From Actinomycetospora cinnamomea (GTDB lineage Bacteria > Actinomycetota > Actinomycetes > Mycobacteriales > Pseudonocardiaceae): a stretch of DNA of 64,000 bases. A program made the translations under genes and the position numbers. This document shows, piece after piece, positions 24,576-33,135 of the stretch (positions within the stretch are counted from its first letter, which is position 1; each line of letters starts with the position of its first letter). Where the stretch lies: assembly GCF_003096675.1 (NCBI RefSeq), contig NZ_QEKW01000022.1:1-64000 (forward strand), written 5' to 3'. The notes below the pieces were generated by a model. That model did no database searches. It was not told the origin of the DNA and saw only the letters and a list, made by a program, of their open reading frames with translations.

Positions 24576-25751
24576 GTGAGTGACTACGACCCGCGCGCAG
24601 CGACGGGCATCCCGACCGAGCAGGTGGGCTCGCTGCCGCGGCCCCAGGAGCTGCAGGACGCCTACGCGGCCTACGACCGCGGGGAGATCGACAAGGATGC
24701 GCTCGAGCAGCAGCAGGACGCCGCGGTGCGCGACTCGATCGAGCGCCAGGAGCAGGCCGGATCGCCGATCGTCTCCGACGGCGAGCAGCGCTGGTCGTCG
24801 TTCGCCACCTACCCGATCACCGACACGCTCGCCGGCACCGGACTCGCCGACAACCTCTCGGGCGAGGGCGGGCAGTTCTTCGCGATCTTCGCGGACGGCC
24901 ACGGGCGTCAGTTGCCGCGCCTGACCGGTGGCCCGTTCCACTACAAGACCTACGCCGCCGACACCCTCGCCAAGTCCGTGGGGTACGCGCACAGGCCGAT
25001 CAAGCAGGCGGTGATCGCGCCCTCGATGCTCTACCTGCTCTACCCGCTCCGGGAGGAGGTACCGGGCTACCCGAAGGAGCAGTTCGAGAAGGACCTCGTC
25101 GACGAGTGCGAGCGCGACATCCGCAAGGCGTTCGCGGCCGGGGCGTCGCGGGTCTCGATCGACTTCACCGAGGGTCGCCTGGCCACCCGCAACGACCCGC
25201 GCAACCCCTGGACCGGGGCGGGGCTGCTCGACCGGTTCATCGAGATCAACAACTGGGTGCTCGACCGGTTCACCCCCGAGGAGCGCGTGAACATCGGGAT
25301 CCACACCTGCCCGGGCGGTGATCGGGACTCGGTGCACTCCGCGGACGTGCCGTACAACAACCTCCTGCCGAGCATGTTCAGGATGAACGCCGGCTACTTC
25401 CTCATCCAGCTCAAGTCCGAGCGCGACAAGGACGAGGTGTACCGCTCGATCGGGCAGAACCTGCGCTCGGACGCCAACGGTGTGCAGCAGATGGCCTTCA
25501 TCGGCGTGATCAACCCTCTCAACCCGCGGGTCGAGAGCCCCGAGGAGGTCCGCGACGATCTCGTGCGCGCCGCGAACTTCATCGACCGCCAGCAGCTCGC
25601 CGCCACCGACGACTGCGGGTTCTCGCCGTTCTCCATCGACGAGAAGCCCAACCACGGCTCGCCCGACTACGCCCGGGACGTCGCGTTCCAGAAGATCCAC
25701 AACCGCGTCGAGGGCGTGCGGATGGCGGCCGAGAAGCTCGGCGTGCGCTGA
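24576..25751 (+). CDS. core MetE-like cobalamin-independent methyltransferase
   Basis: A 391-residue protein that matches only the catalytic C-terminal half of MetE. The zinc ligands are visible: His243-x-Cys245 (IHTC), Glu282 and Cys347 (DDCGF). It begins with the family signature TEQVGSLPRP and has SDGEQRWSSF early. It lacks the N-terminal MetE domain that binds methyltetrahydrofolate polyglutamate. Related proteins include archaeal MesA-type methionine synthases and epoxyalkane:CoM transferases, so homocysteine is likely but not certain as the thiol acceptor. The GTG start follows GGGAGGA. Convergent with a second core-MetE gene and under its own promoter. Confidence 0.8.
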   Translation: MSDYDPRAATGIPTEQVGSLPRPQELQDAYAAYDRGEIDKDALEQQQDAAVRDSIERQEQAGSPIVSDGEQRWSSFATYPITDTLAGTGLADNLSGEGGQFFAIFADGHGRQLPRLTGGPFHYKTYAADTLAKSVGYAHRPIKQAVIAPSMLYLLYPLREEVPGYPKEQFEKDLVDECERDIRKAFAAGASRVSIDFTEGRLATRNDPRNPWTGAGLLDRFIEINNWVLDRFTPEERVNIGIHTCPGGDRDSVHSADVPYNNLLPSMFRMNAGYFLIQLKSERDKDEVYRSIGQNLRSDANGVQQMAFIGVINPLNPRVESPEEVRDDLVRAANFIDRQQLAATDDCGFSPFSIDEKPNHGSPDYARDVAFQKIHNRVEGVRMAAEKLGVR

Positions 25752-25759
25752 GCGAACAT

Positions 25760-25797
25760 CCCCGCCGTCGCGTCAGCTCGCGGTGGCGACGGTGGGG
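25760..25797. terminator. hairpin between convergent core-MetE genes
   Basis: Arms CCCCGCCGTCGC (25760-25771) and GCGACGGTGGGG (25786-25797) pair over 12 positions with one G-T wobble, loop 14 bases. It follows the plus-strand gene by eight bases and covers the last codons of the minus-strand gene, so it can terminate both. Confidence 0.5.
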
Positions 25798-26822
25798 CGG
25801 TCGTCGACGGTGGTCGCGGTCGGCGGGCCGAGGGTCTCGCGGACCCTCGCCGTGCCCGCGACCATCACGGCGAGCTTGGCCCGCGCGTTCGCCGCGGGCA
25901 GGTTGCGCAGCCCGCAGTCGGGATTGATGACGAGACGCTCGGCGGGCACCAGCTCGAGGGCCCGGCGGATGCGGTTCGCGACGGTCGCCGCGGACTCGAC
26001 CGCCGGGTCCTTGACGTCGATGACGCCGAGCCCGACGTCGCGGTCCCAGCCGCCGTGGGCCAGCACCGGGAGGTCCTCGTCACCCTTGCGCCCGAACTCC
26101 AGGACGAGCTCGTCGACCCGGGCGTCCAGCACGGCCGGGAAGAGGAAGTCGTAGTGCCCCTCCCAGGAGGGGCGGGCGTAGCGGTTGCCGTAGCAGACGT
26201 GCAGGCCCCAGCGCACGTCCACGCCGTCGACGACGAGGTTGACGGCCTCGACGGCGTCGCCGATCTGCTGCGGGTGGCCGGCGAGGTAGGGCTCGTCGAT
26301 CTGCAGGCGGGTGGCGCCGCGCGCGGCGAGCGCCACGGCCTCTGCGTGCAGGACCTGGGCGAGGCGGTGGACCAGCTCGGCGCGGGTGGGGTAGACGTGC
26401 TCGGCGACCCGTTGGGCGAGGGAGAACGGGCCGGTGAACGAGAACTTGATCGGCCGGTCGGTGTGGGCCCGGGTGAAGGCGTAGTCGTCGGCGAGCCCGA
26501 GGCTCGCGCCCTCGACCGGCGGCAGGGGCGCGGGCACCGTCACCGTGTAGTAGTCGTAGTAGAACTCCTTGACGCTCAGGGGGAGGACCACCCCGGGCAC
26601 GCGGGCCAGGAAGTAGTCGACGTCGTTGTCGCGGCGCAGCTCGCCGTCGCTGACGATGTCCACGCCGGCGAGCTCCTGGTCCTTGATCGCCGCCTTGATC
26701 GCGGTGTCGTGCACGTCGTCGAGCTGGGTGCGGCTGACCCGCCCGCGGTAGTGGTCGGTCTTGAGCCGCTCCAGCCACTCGGGCACGGGCCACGATCCGA
26801 CGACGGTGGTGGGCAGGAGCAT
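25773..26822 (-). CDS. core MetE-like methyltransferase, second copy
   Basis: A 349-residue single-domain MetE-like protein. It starts LPTTVVGSWPVPEWL and keeps the zinc site: His208-x-Cys210 (LHVC), Glu in LVLEFGRK and Cys303 (NPDCGL). Like the opposite-strand copy it lacks the folate-binding N-terminal domain, but the two differ in length and loop sequence, so they are probably not recent duplicates. It is the last gene of the MetV-MetF-methyltransferase operon, 15 bases after the methyltransferase, which suggests that it takes or supplies the methyl group handled by those enzymes. The acceptor (homocysteine or another thiol) is not shown by the sequence. Confidence 0.82.
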   Translation of the reverse strand: MLLPTTVVGSWPVPEWLERLKTDHYRGRVSRTQLDDVHDTAIKAAIKDQELAGVDIVSDGELRRDNDVDYFLARVPGVVLPLSVKEFYYDYYTVTVPAPLPPVEGASLGLADDYAFTRAHTDRPIKFSFTGPFSLAQRVAEHVYPTRAELVHRLAQVLHAEAVALAARGATRLQIDEPYLAGHPQQIGDAVEAVNLVVDGVDVRWGLHVCYGNRYARPSWEGHYDFLFPAVLDARVDELVLEFGRKGDEDLPVLAHGGWDRDVGLGVIDVKDPAVESAATVANRIRRALELVPAERLVINPDCGLRNLPAANARAKLAVMVAGTARVRETLGPPTATTVDDRPTVATAS

Positions 26823-26837
26823 CGGTGGGCCTCCCGG

Positions 26838-28340
26838 TCAGTCCCGCACGTGCGCGGTCAGGGTGACGACGTTCGTGCCGTCGCGGTGGGCGAACGGCGC
26901 GTAGGCCACCTCGAAGCCCCGCCGCCGTCCGAGGTGGGCCAGCAGCGTGCCGTTGACCCAGTTGACGACCGACCCGTCGTACTTGCCGGGACCCGCGAAC
27001 CGCGTCCGGTAGGCCTGCACGTCGGTGACGAACAGGTCGTGGCACACGAGGGTCCCGAACGGGTGCAGTAGGGTGAGGGTGTCGACGAAGCTCGCCACGG
27101 CGCCGTTGCTCACGTGCATCCGCACGTCGGCTCCGGCCTCCAGCAGCGGCCGCAACGACTCCCCGCTGATCTCCGGGGTCAACGGGTAGAGGTCGAGGCC
27201 GGCCAGGGGCACGTAACGCTCCTCGAGGCGCAGCGCCGCCCAGGTCCGCCGCCAGAACGCCACCGCGTCCTCCACCCCTCCGAAGTGGTCGGGGGCGGCC
27301 TCGGCGAGCAGGGCCGGGCCGAGACGCAGCAGCTTGGGCACGAGGGCGGGGACACGCTCGGGCTCCGCCCCGGTCGTGGCGGCCAGCTCGTCGACCGCCG
27401 GCCGCGGCAGGCAGGCCCGGGACTGCACACCGTAGGTCCGGCCGCCGAGCTGGGCGACCTCGTCGGTGGGCAGGTTGTCGTAGACGTTGGAGATGTAGAC
27501 GAGGAAGACCTTGTACTTGAGGAAGCCGAGCGCGGTGCGCGGCGAGGTCGCGTCGAGCACGAACGAGCTGACGTGCTGGTCGTGCTCCGCGACCGTCTTG
27601 CGTGCGAGCTCCAGGACGTAGGACGAGTAGTCGCACATCAGGTAGTGCAGGCGTCGGTAGTACTCGTGGCCGTGCTCGTGGTCGGCGGCGACGAACTCGT
27701 CGAGGAACACCTTGGCCTGCGTGCCGTTGCCGACCCCGAGCTCGACGACGTACAGCTCCGGCGGGAGGGCGTTGCGCTCGGCGAGGCGGTCCCAGGCCGC
27801 GAAGAGCTCGGCGATCAGCTCCCGCGCGCCCGCCCGGTTGCGGGCGTCGCTCTCACCGCCGGGCAGGGCCTGCTCGTAGGAGCGTCCGGTCGCCTGCTCC
27901 CACAGGTCGAGGGCCTGCCAGTACAGGGCGTTGAAGCCCCAGATGCAGCTCTCGCTCATGCGCCCCCACCCCTCGAGCGGCACGTGGTCACTGCCCCGGA
28001 TCGCGCGGCGGGCGAGGTCCCGCAGCGCGGGGGCGTCGAGGCCGGCGCACCGCCGCACGTCGAGGGCGAGCTCGAGGTCGTCGTCGCGGACGGTCGGTGG
28101 CTTCGGCACGGGGTCGTGCGCCATGTCGGCGTCGGTCGCGCCCGCGGCGACGAACGGGCGGACCGTGACCGGCTCGCGGAAGTTCGCCCGGTACTGCAGC
28201 CAGTCCGCGACGACACGCACCCGCGCGAGGTCGGTGCACTCCGCGCCGAGGGCCTCGACGACGGGGCCGAGCGTGGCGCCGAAGTCGACGGCGTCACGGG
28301 TCGCGCAGAGCCGGGTGTGGGGACGGAAGTCAACCAGCAC
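26838..28340 (-). CDS. predicted SAM-dependent methyltransferase (MidA-like)
   Basis: A 500-residue protein. The first 150 residues are not recognised. Then a class I methyltransferase region: motif I VVELGVGNGTQAKVFLDEF (about residues 193-211), LMCDYSSYVLELARKTV as the acidic-loop strand, and VFLVYISNVYDNLPTDEVAQ, which resembles the aN-E-llDalPv signature of the MidA/PF02636 methyltransferases. A further 200 residues follow. The substrate is unknown. GTG 28340 follows GGGAGGGG and overlaps the MetF stop by 11 bases. Its place between a methylene-THF reductase and a core MetE suggests a role in methyl-group transfer, possibly protein or small-molecule methylation. Confidence 0.65.
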   Translation of the reverse strand: MLVDFRPHTRLCATRDAVDFGATLGPVVEALGAECTDLARVRVVADWLQYRANFREPVTVRPFVAAGATDADMAHDPVPKPPTVRDDDLELALDVRRCAGLDAPALRDLARRAIRGSDHVPLEGWGRMSESCIWGFNALYWQALDLWEQATGRSYEQALPGGESDARNRAGARELIAELFAAWDRLAERNALPPELYVVELGVGNGTQAKVFLDEFVAADHEHGHEYYRRLHYLMCDYSSYVLELARKTVAEHDQHVSSFVLDATSPRTALGFLKYKVFLVYISNVYDNLPTDEVAQLGGRTYGVQSRACLPRPAVDELAATTGAEPERVPALVPKLLRLGPALLAEAAPDHFGGVEDAVAFWRRTWAALRLEERYVPLAGLDLYPLTPEISGESLRPLLEAGADVRMHVSNGAVASFVDTLTLLHPFGTLVCHDLFVTDVQAYRTRFAGPGKYDGSVVNWVNGTLLAHLGRRRGFEVAYAPFAHRDGTNVVTLTAHVRD

Positions 28341-29310
28341 GGTGGGCCCCTCCCGGGAGCACGGTCGTGGGCACGGCGCCCTCGGTGTGGTCGGCCTGGG
28401 AGCGGTCGGCCCGTCCGAGGCCGGACCGGGTGAGGATGTCGGGGATCCCGTGCTCGAAGCCGAACGCCATGACGTGCACGCCGGCGACGCCCGGGATCTC
28501 GCGCACGGCCTGGATCGTCTCGACGCACGCGGTGACGCCCTCCTCGGCCACCCGGGCGGGCGGCACTCCGCGCAACCGCCGCGCGAGGGCGTCCGGGACG
28601 TGGGTGCCGGGGACGTTGTCGCGGACGTGCTCGAGCACCCGGACCGACCGCAGCGGCCCCACGCCCGCGATGACGGCGCAGCGTTCGGGGATGCCGAGGT
28701 CGCGGACCTCGGACATGAAGGCCGCGAAGCGCGGGACGTCGAACACGAACTGGGTCTGGACGAACTCGGCGCCGGCCACCGCCTTCTTGAGCAGCCGGCG
28801 CGCGCGGAAGCCGACCGGGGGAGCGAAGGGGTTCTCCACCGTCCCGACCGTCCACGACGGTGGGGCGGTGAGCTCGCGGCCGGAGAGCAGGCGGCGCTCG
28901 TCGCGCATCGTGCGTGCGGTCCACACCAGCTGGACGCCGTCGAGGTCGAAGACGGGCTTGCCGTCCGGGTGGTCCCCGTAGCGGGGGTGGTCGCCGGTGA
29001 GCAGCAGGACGTTGGGCACCCCGAGCGCGGCGGCCGACAGCAGGTCCGACTGCAGGGCCAGGCGGTTGCGGTCCCGGCAGGTGACCTGCATGACCGGCTC
29101 GACCCCGGCCCGGAGCGCCAGGACCGAGCCACCTAGGCTGCTCATCCGGACGTGGGCACCCTGGTTGTCGGTGACGTTGGCGGCGTCGACCCAGCCGCGC
29201 AGGTGCTCGGCCTTGCGCGTGATGACCGTCGGGTCGGCCCCGCGGGGCGGGCCGATCTCGGCCGTCACCGCGAAGCGCCCGGCCGCGAGCGCCTCGCGCA
29301 GGGCGCTCAC
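28330..29310 (-). CDS. metF: methylenetetrahydrofolate reductase (MetF family)
   Basis: A 326-residue flavoprotein-type TIM barrel that reduces 5,10-methylene-THF to 5-methyl-THF. Diagnostic pieces are FAVTAEIGPPRGAD at the N-terminus (conserved Glu), DAANVTDNQGAHVRMSS, LTGDHPRYGDHP (with the Gly-Asp-His signature) and FVQTQFVFDVPRF. The protein is somewhat longer than E. coli MetF (about 296) and, like the enzymes of acetogens, is paired with a MetV-like partner encoded just upstream. The GTG start overlaps the upstream stop by 4 bases (GTGA). The electron donor cannot be told from sequence. Confidence 0.88.
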   Translation of the reverse strand: MSALREALAAGRFAVTAEIGPPRGADPTVITRKAEHLRGWVDAANVTDNQGAHVRMSSLGGSVLALRAGVEPVMQVTCRDRNRLALQSDLLSAAALGVPNVLLLTGDHPRYGDHPDGKPVFDLDGVQLVWTARTMRDERRLLSGRELTAPPSWTVGTVENPFAPPVGFRARRLLKKAVAGAEFVQTQFVFDVPRFAAFMSEVRDLGIPERCAVIAGVGPLRSVRVLEHVRDNVPGTHVPDALARRLRGVPPARVAEEGVTACVETIQAVREIPGVAGVHVMAFGFEHGIPDILTRSGLGRADRSQADHTEGAVPTTVLPGGAHRAG

Positions 29311-29873
29311 CGAGGGCCCACAGGGGTCAGCCCCAGCTCGCGCCCGAGGAGGGACCGGGGCTGGACACCCTCCCGGTCCGGACGCACGGGCTCGGTCCAC
29401 ATGCACTCGTCGCGCCCCTGCCAGTGGTTGAGCCAGGAGCTCTCGCCCCGACACCGCTGGTCGACCGGACGCTGCAGGCGGGCGAGGTCGTCCGCGCGAC
29501 CGGCCTGCTCGGCGCGCTCGTGGGCCTCGACCCACACGCAGCGCATCTCCGGGTGGACCTCGCAGCGCCCGTCGCCGCCGACGCCCCCGCACGGGCCGTT
29601 GCGCAACTCCTTCGGGCACGTCATCGGGCAGGCGTAGCCGGTGGCGGGCAGCGCGCACTGGCCGCACATGCGGCACCCGAAGAGGTGCTCCTTGCTCACC
29701 CGCTCCGCCGAGGTGAACCCCCGCGTCGCCGCGGGGCTGCGCTCGATGGCGCGCGCGAGCCACCGCGTGACCGCACCCCGGGCGAGGACACGGTGCCAGG
29801 CGTAGGCGGTGCCGGCGCGCATCCGCGGGCGGACGGGCGTCGGCCCGCCCGCGGCCTCGGCCGCACTCGTCAT
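29307..29873 (-). CDS. MetV-like MTHFR C-terminal domain protein
   Basis: A 188-residue protein of the methylenetetrahydrofolate reductase C-terminal family (PF12225 type), the MetV subunit of two-part MTHFRs. The diagnostic cysteine-rich core is CRMCGQCALPATGYACPMTC followed by Pro-Cys-Gly-Gly, which binds metal (Zn or an Fe-S cluster) in homologues. Further Cys residues lie in GDGRCEVHPEMRC. It is the first gene of the operon and its stop lies inside the metF start. ATG 29873 is preferred over 29924 because a GGGAG site is near. A MetV protein in an aerobic actinomycete is less usual than in acetogens. Confidence 0.8.
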   Translation of the reverse strand: MTSAAEAAGGPTPVRPRMRAGTAYAWHRVLARGAVTRWLARAIERSPAATRGFTSAERVSKEHLFGCRMCGQCALPATGYACPMTCPKELRNGPCGGVGGDGRCEVHPEMRCVWVEAHERAEQAGRADDLARLQRPVDQRCRGESSWLNHWQGRDECMWTEPVRPDREGVQPRSLLGRELGLTPVGPR

Positions 29874-29981
29874 CACTCCCGACACACCTGCTCCCACCGT
29901 TGCGGAGGTCCGTGGAGTGAGCATGCGGGCGCGGACGCACGCCGGTCATCGTGCGGAGCGACAGCGTTCGCCCGGCGATCG

Positions 29982-29997
29982 TTGTCGAGGACGACAA
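29982..29997. promoter_or_regulatory. palindrome upstream of the MetV operon
   Basis: TTGTCG and CGACAA flank AGGA: two exact 6-base arms with a 4-base spacer. It lies about 110 bases upstream of the MetV-like start and after the end of the GntP gene. It could be an operator for the operon; its arms are too short and AT-rich for a typical terminator here. Confidence 0.35.
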
Positions 29998-30020
29998 GCG
30001 CGGCTTTCAGCCCGCAGGAC

Positions 30021-31490
30021 TCACACGACGAGGCTGAGCAGGGCGGCGATGACGAAGCCGATCACGCCGATCAGGGTCTCCATGACGGTCCAGGTCCGCA
30101 GTGTGGTCCAGACGTCCATGTTCAGGAACCGTCCGACCAGCCAGAACCCCGAGTCGTTGACGTGCGAGAGCGCGGTGGACCCGCAGGCGATGGCGATGAC
30201 GACGAGCGCGACATCCAGGCCCGACATCCCGGCGGCGGCGACGGCCGGCGCGACGAGGGCCGCCGTCGTCAGCAGGGCAACCGTCGCGGAGCCCTGCGCG
30301 ACCCGCAGGCACAGCGCGATGACGAACGCGGCCACGATGATCGGCAGGCCGAGCGCACTCAGCGACGTCGTCAGCGCCGTCCCGATGCCGCTGGCCTGCA
30401 GGACCTCGCCGAACATTCCGCCGGCGCCGGTGATCAGGATGATCGAGCAGATCGGCCCCAGCGACGAGTTGAGCAGGTCCTCGACCTCCTCGCGGCTGAA
30501 CCGCTCGCGGGCGAGGACGACCACGGCCACGAGCAGGGTGATCAGCAGGGCGATGGGGGTCTCCCCGATGAGCTGCAGCGATGCCACCCAGGTGGCGTCC
30601 TCCGGCACGACCCCGTAGGTCGCGAGCGTGTTCAGCCCGGTGTTGAACAGGATCAGCACGAGCGGGAGTAGCAGCAGCATGATGACGGTGCCGAACGCCG
30701 GCGCTCTGACCGGCGTGTCGGTGACGGTGCCGCCGGGTCCGCCGCCGGTCCCGCCGCCGGGCCCGTCGTCGTCCTCGTCGGGTCGCTGCGTGCCGTTGCC
30801 GTCGGGTGCCGGCTCGCCCGAGTAGCGGCCGAACATCGTGGGCACCGGGAGGTCGATCCGCGCCCCGATCCACCGCGAGAACAGGTACGACGCGAGGAAC
30901 CAGGTCGGGATCCCGACCACGAGCCCGACGACCACGAGCAGCCCGACGTCGGCGCCGAGCAGGCTGCCCGCGCCGACCGGACCCGGGTGCGGCGGCACGA
31001 AGGCGTGCATCACCGCGAAGCCGCCGGCCGCGGGCAGGGCGTAGTAGAGCAACGACCCGCCGAAGCGCCGCGCCACGGTGAAGATGATCGGCAGAAGGAT
31101 GACGAAGCCCGCGTCGAAGAAGATCGGAAAGCCGAACAGCAGGGAGGCCACACCGAGCGCGAGGGGCGCGCGCCGTTCGCCGAAGCGGGAGATGAGGCTG
31201 TCCGCGAGGACCTGCGCGCCGCCGGTGACCTCGAGCAGTTTGCCGAGCATCGCCCCGAGCCCGACGAGCAGGGCGACCTCGGCGAGGGTCGAGCCGAAGC
31301 CGTCGAGCAGGGTGTCGACGAGCTCGGACACCGGCAGACCCGTGGCGATGCCCGTCAGCACGCTGACGAGGATCAGCGAGACGAAGGCGTGCAGCCGGAA
31401 CCTCATGATCAGCAGGAGCAGGAGCGCGACCGCGCCGACCGCGATGAGCAGGAGCGGTGTCGTCCCGAGCGTCGGAGCCGGTTGGTCCAC
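30021..31490 (-). CDS. GntP-family gluconate/organic acid permease
   Basis: A 489-residue integral membrane protein of the GntP family (proton symport of gluconate or related hydroxy acids). About 12-14 helices, with the early LVGLGAMLGKLLEVTGGAQ, the FGFPIFFDAGFVILLPI helix and AVMHAFVPPHPGPVGA, all family signatures, and a late LSHVNDSGFWLVGRF. Residues about 230-265 form a Gly/Asp/Pro-rich cytoplasmic loop that is longer than usual. GTG start 31490. No gluconate kinase is nearby, so the substrate may be another hydroxy acid such as glycerate or lactate-like compounds. It stands alone, divergent from the PhoX gene. Confidence 0.88.
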   Translation of the reverse strand: MDQPAPTLGTTPLLLIAVGAVALLLLLIMRFRLHAFVSLILVSVLTGIATGLPVSELVDTLLDGFGSTLAEVALLVGLGAMLGKLLEVTGGAQVLADSLISRFGERRAPLALGVASLLFGFPIFFDAGFVILLPIIFTVARRFGGSLLYYALPAAGGFAVMHAFVPPHPGPVGAGSLLGADVGLLVVVGLVVGIPTWFLASYLFSRWIGARIDLPVPTMFGRYSGEPAPDGNGTQRPDEDDDGPGGGTGGGPGGTVTDTPVRAPAFGTVIMLLLLPLVLILFNTGLNTLATYGVVPEDATWVASLQLIGETPIALLITLLVAVVVLARERFSREEVEDLLNSSLGPICSIILITGAGGMFGEVLQASGIGTALTTSLSALGLPIIVAAFVIALCLRVAQGSATVALLTTAALVAPAVAAAGMSGLDVALVVIAIACGSTALSHVNDSGFWLVGRFLNMDVWTTLRTWTVMETLIGVIGFVIAALLSLVV

Positions 31491-31694
31491 GGTGTCCTCC
31501 CGGACGAGGGCGGGCGGTCAGGCAGAAGGTACGCCTCGTCCGCGTGCGGAACAGCTCCCTCGGACCGTCACGGCGTGTTCGGGAGGGGGAGCGCCGGCCG
31601 CGTGTCGTTCAACTGGCGGCCACGTCGGTGGGGGAGCGTCGGGGGGTCATCACCCATTGGTGCCGCACCGCCCCCTCGAGAGGAACCACCACGC

Positions 31695-33113
31695 ATGACC
31701 GACGGACTCGCCGGGGGCCTGTCCCGCCGCGGCTTCCTGTCCCGTTCCGCCGTGCTCGCGGGCGGGGTCGCGCTGCTGGGCAGCGCCGAGGGGCTGTTCA
31801 CCGCGCCCAACGCCGGCGCCGCGCCGGGACCCGGGGGCTCCGGGGGGCCGGGGTACGGCCCGGTCGTTCCCGACCCCGCGGGCCGCCTCGCGCTGCCGGA
31901 GGGCTTCCGGTACACGGTCGTGTCCGAGGCCGGCGTCACCCGGCTCGACTCGGGCGAGCCCAGCCCGACCAACAGCGACGGCATGGGCGCGTTCCCGACG
32001 CGGGCGAACGGCACCGTGCTCGTGCAGAACCACGAGTTGCGTGGAGCCCGCGCCGCCGCCGGACCGTTCGTCGTCCCGACGCCGCCGGAGTACACCTACG
32101 ACCCGCAGGCGCCGGGCGGCACCACGACGATCACCGTCGATCGTGACGGACGACGTCAGGGCGAGTACGTGTCCCTCGCCGGCACCTCCACCAACTGCGC
32201 CGGGGGCGTCACGCCGTGGCAGACCTGGCTGTCCTGCGAGGAGACCGAGGACCTCGCCGGGGTCAACGGCTACACCCGGGACCACGGCTACGTCTTCGAG
32301 GTCGACCCCGTCGACCGGGACGCCAACCGGGATCCGCAGCCGATCAGGGCCCTCGGTCGCTTCGCCCACGAGGCCGTCGCCGTCGACCCCGGATGCCGGA
32401 CGATGTACCTCACCGAGGACGCGGCGGATCCCAACGGCCTGCTCTACCGCTGGACCCCGCCGCGCGGGTTCCGCGGCGGCAAGGGGGCGCTGCGCCGCCT
32501 CGGCCCCACCGATGGCGCGTTCGAGGCGATGCTGTGCACCGACCGGGAGGGGACGCCGATCGACGACCTCTCGCGGGCGACCGAGGTCGGCACCACCTAC
32601 CGGGTCAGCTGGACCGCCGTGCCCGACCGCGACGCCCGGGGCGTGCCGGCACGGCTCCAGGTCGACCCGCCGCAGGTCACCCGCGGGCGCAAGCTCGAGG
32701 GGTGCTGGTGGGGCGACGGCGGCGCGTACGTGGTGAGCAGCTTCGCCCGCGACGAGAGCCCGGTGCCCCACGACGGGCAGGTCTGGTTCCACGACCCCCG
32801 GCGATCGACGCTGACCCTGCGCCTGCGGTTCGGGGTCAACCCCGACCCCGAGCAGGACGGGACCTACGACGGCCCGGACAACATCACCGTCTCGCCGTGG
32901 GGCGGGGTGATCCTGGCCGAGGACGGCGAGGGGGTCCAGCACCTGGTCGGGGCGACGCCGAGCGGGGAGACCTACCCGATCGCGCGCAACGACCTGAACA
33001 GCAACGAGATGGCCGGCCCGGTCTACTCGCGGGACAAGCGCATCCTGTTCGCCAACCTCTACGAGCCCGGCATCTGCTACGCCGTCACGGGACCTTGGCG
33101 CACCCAGCGTTGA
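31695..33113 (+). CDS. PhoX-family DUF839 protein, Tat-exported
   Basis: A 472-residue exported protein with a twin-arginine signal at the N-terminus: SRRGFLSRSAVLAGG at residues 10-24, then a hydrophobic stretch and an AGAAPG region that fits signal peptidase cleavage near residue 45. The body is a DUF839 beta-propeller as in PhoX alkaline phosphatases, with LPEGFRYTVVSEAG, GTSTNCAGGVTPWQTWLSCEE and GPDNITVSPWGGVILAEDG typical of the family. PhoX enzymes bind Ca2+ and Fe3+ and hydrolyse phosphomonoesters; activity here is inferred. A GAGAGGAACC site precedes ATG 31695. Confidence 0.85.
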   Translation: MTDGLAGGLSRRGFLSRSAVLAGGVALLGSAEGLFTAPNAGAAPGPGGSGGPGYGPVVPDPAGRLALPEGFRYTVVSEAGVTRLDSGEPSPTNSDGMGAFPTRANGTVLVQNHELRGARAAAGPFVVPTPPEYTYDPQAPGGTTTITVDRDGRRQGEYVSLAGTSTNCAGGVTPWQTWLSCEETEDLAGVNGYTRDHGYVFEVDPVDRDANRDPQPIRALGRFAHEAVAVDPGCRTMYLTEDAADPNGLLYRWTPPRGFRGGKGALRRLGPTDGAFEAMLCTDREGTPIDDLSRATEVGTTYRVSWTAVPDRDARGVPARLQVDPPQVTRGRKLEGCWWGDGGAYVVSSFARDESPVPHDGQVWFHDPRRSTLTLRLRFGVNPDPEQDGTYDGPDNITVSPWGGVILAEDGEGVQHLVGATPSGETYPIARNDLNSNEMAGPVYSRDKRILFANLYEPGICYAVTGPWRTQR

Positions 33114-33114
33114 C

Positions 33115-33135
33115 GTGACCGCTCGCCCCGGTCAC
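33115..33135. terminator. hairpin between convergent PhoX and kinase genes
   Basis: GTGACCG (33115-33121) pairs with CGGTCAC (33129-33135), loop seven bases. It follows the PhoX stop by one base and overlaps the stop codon of the kinase gene, so it can serve both transcripts. Confidence 0.5.

Noticed and set aside
28330-29997. A single 555-codon MetF protein
   Set aside because: The first 229 codons are the shadow of the MetV-like gene, whose Cys-rich motif lies in the other frame; MetF starts at GTG 29310.
30987-31694. In-frame extension of the PhoX gene by 236 codons
   Set aside because: The extension is antisense to GntP and ends at a clear Tat signal with its own ribosome site at 31695.
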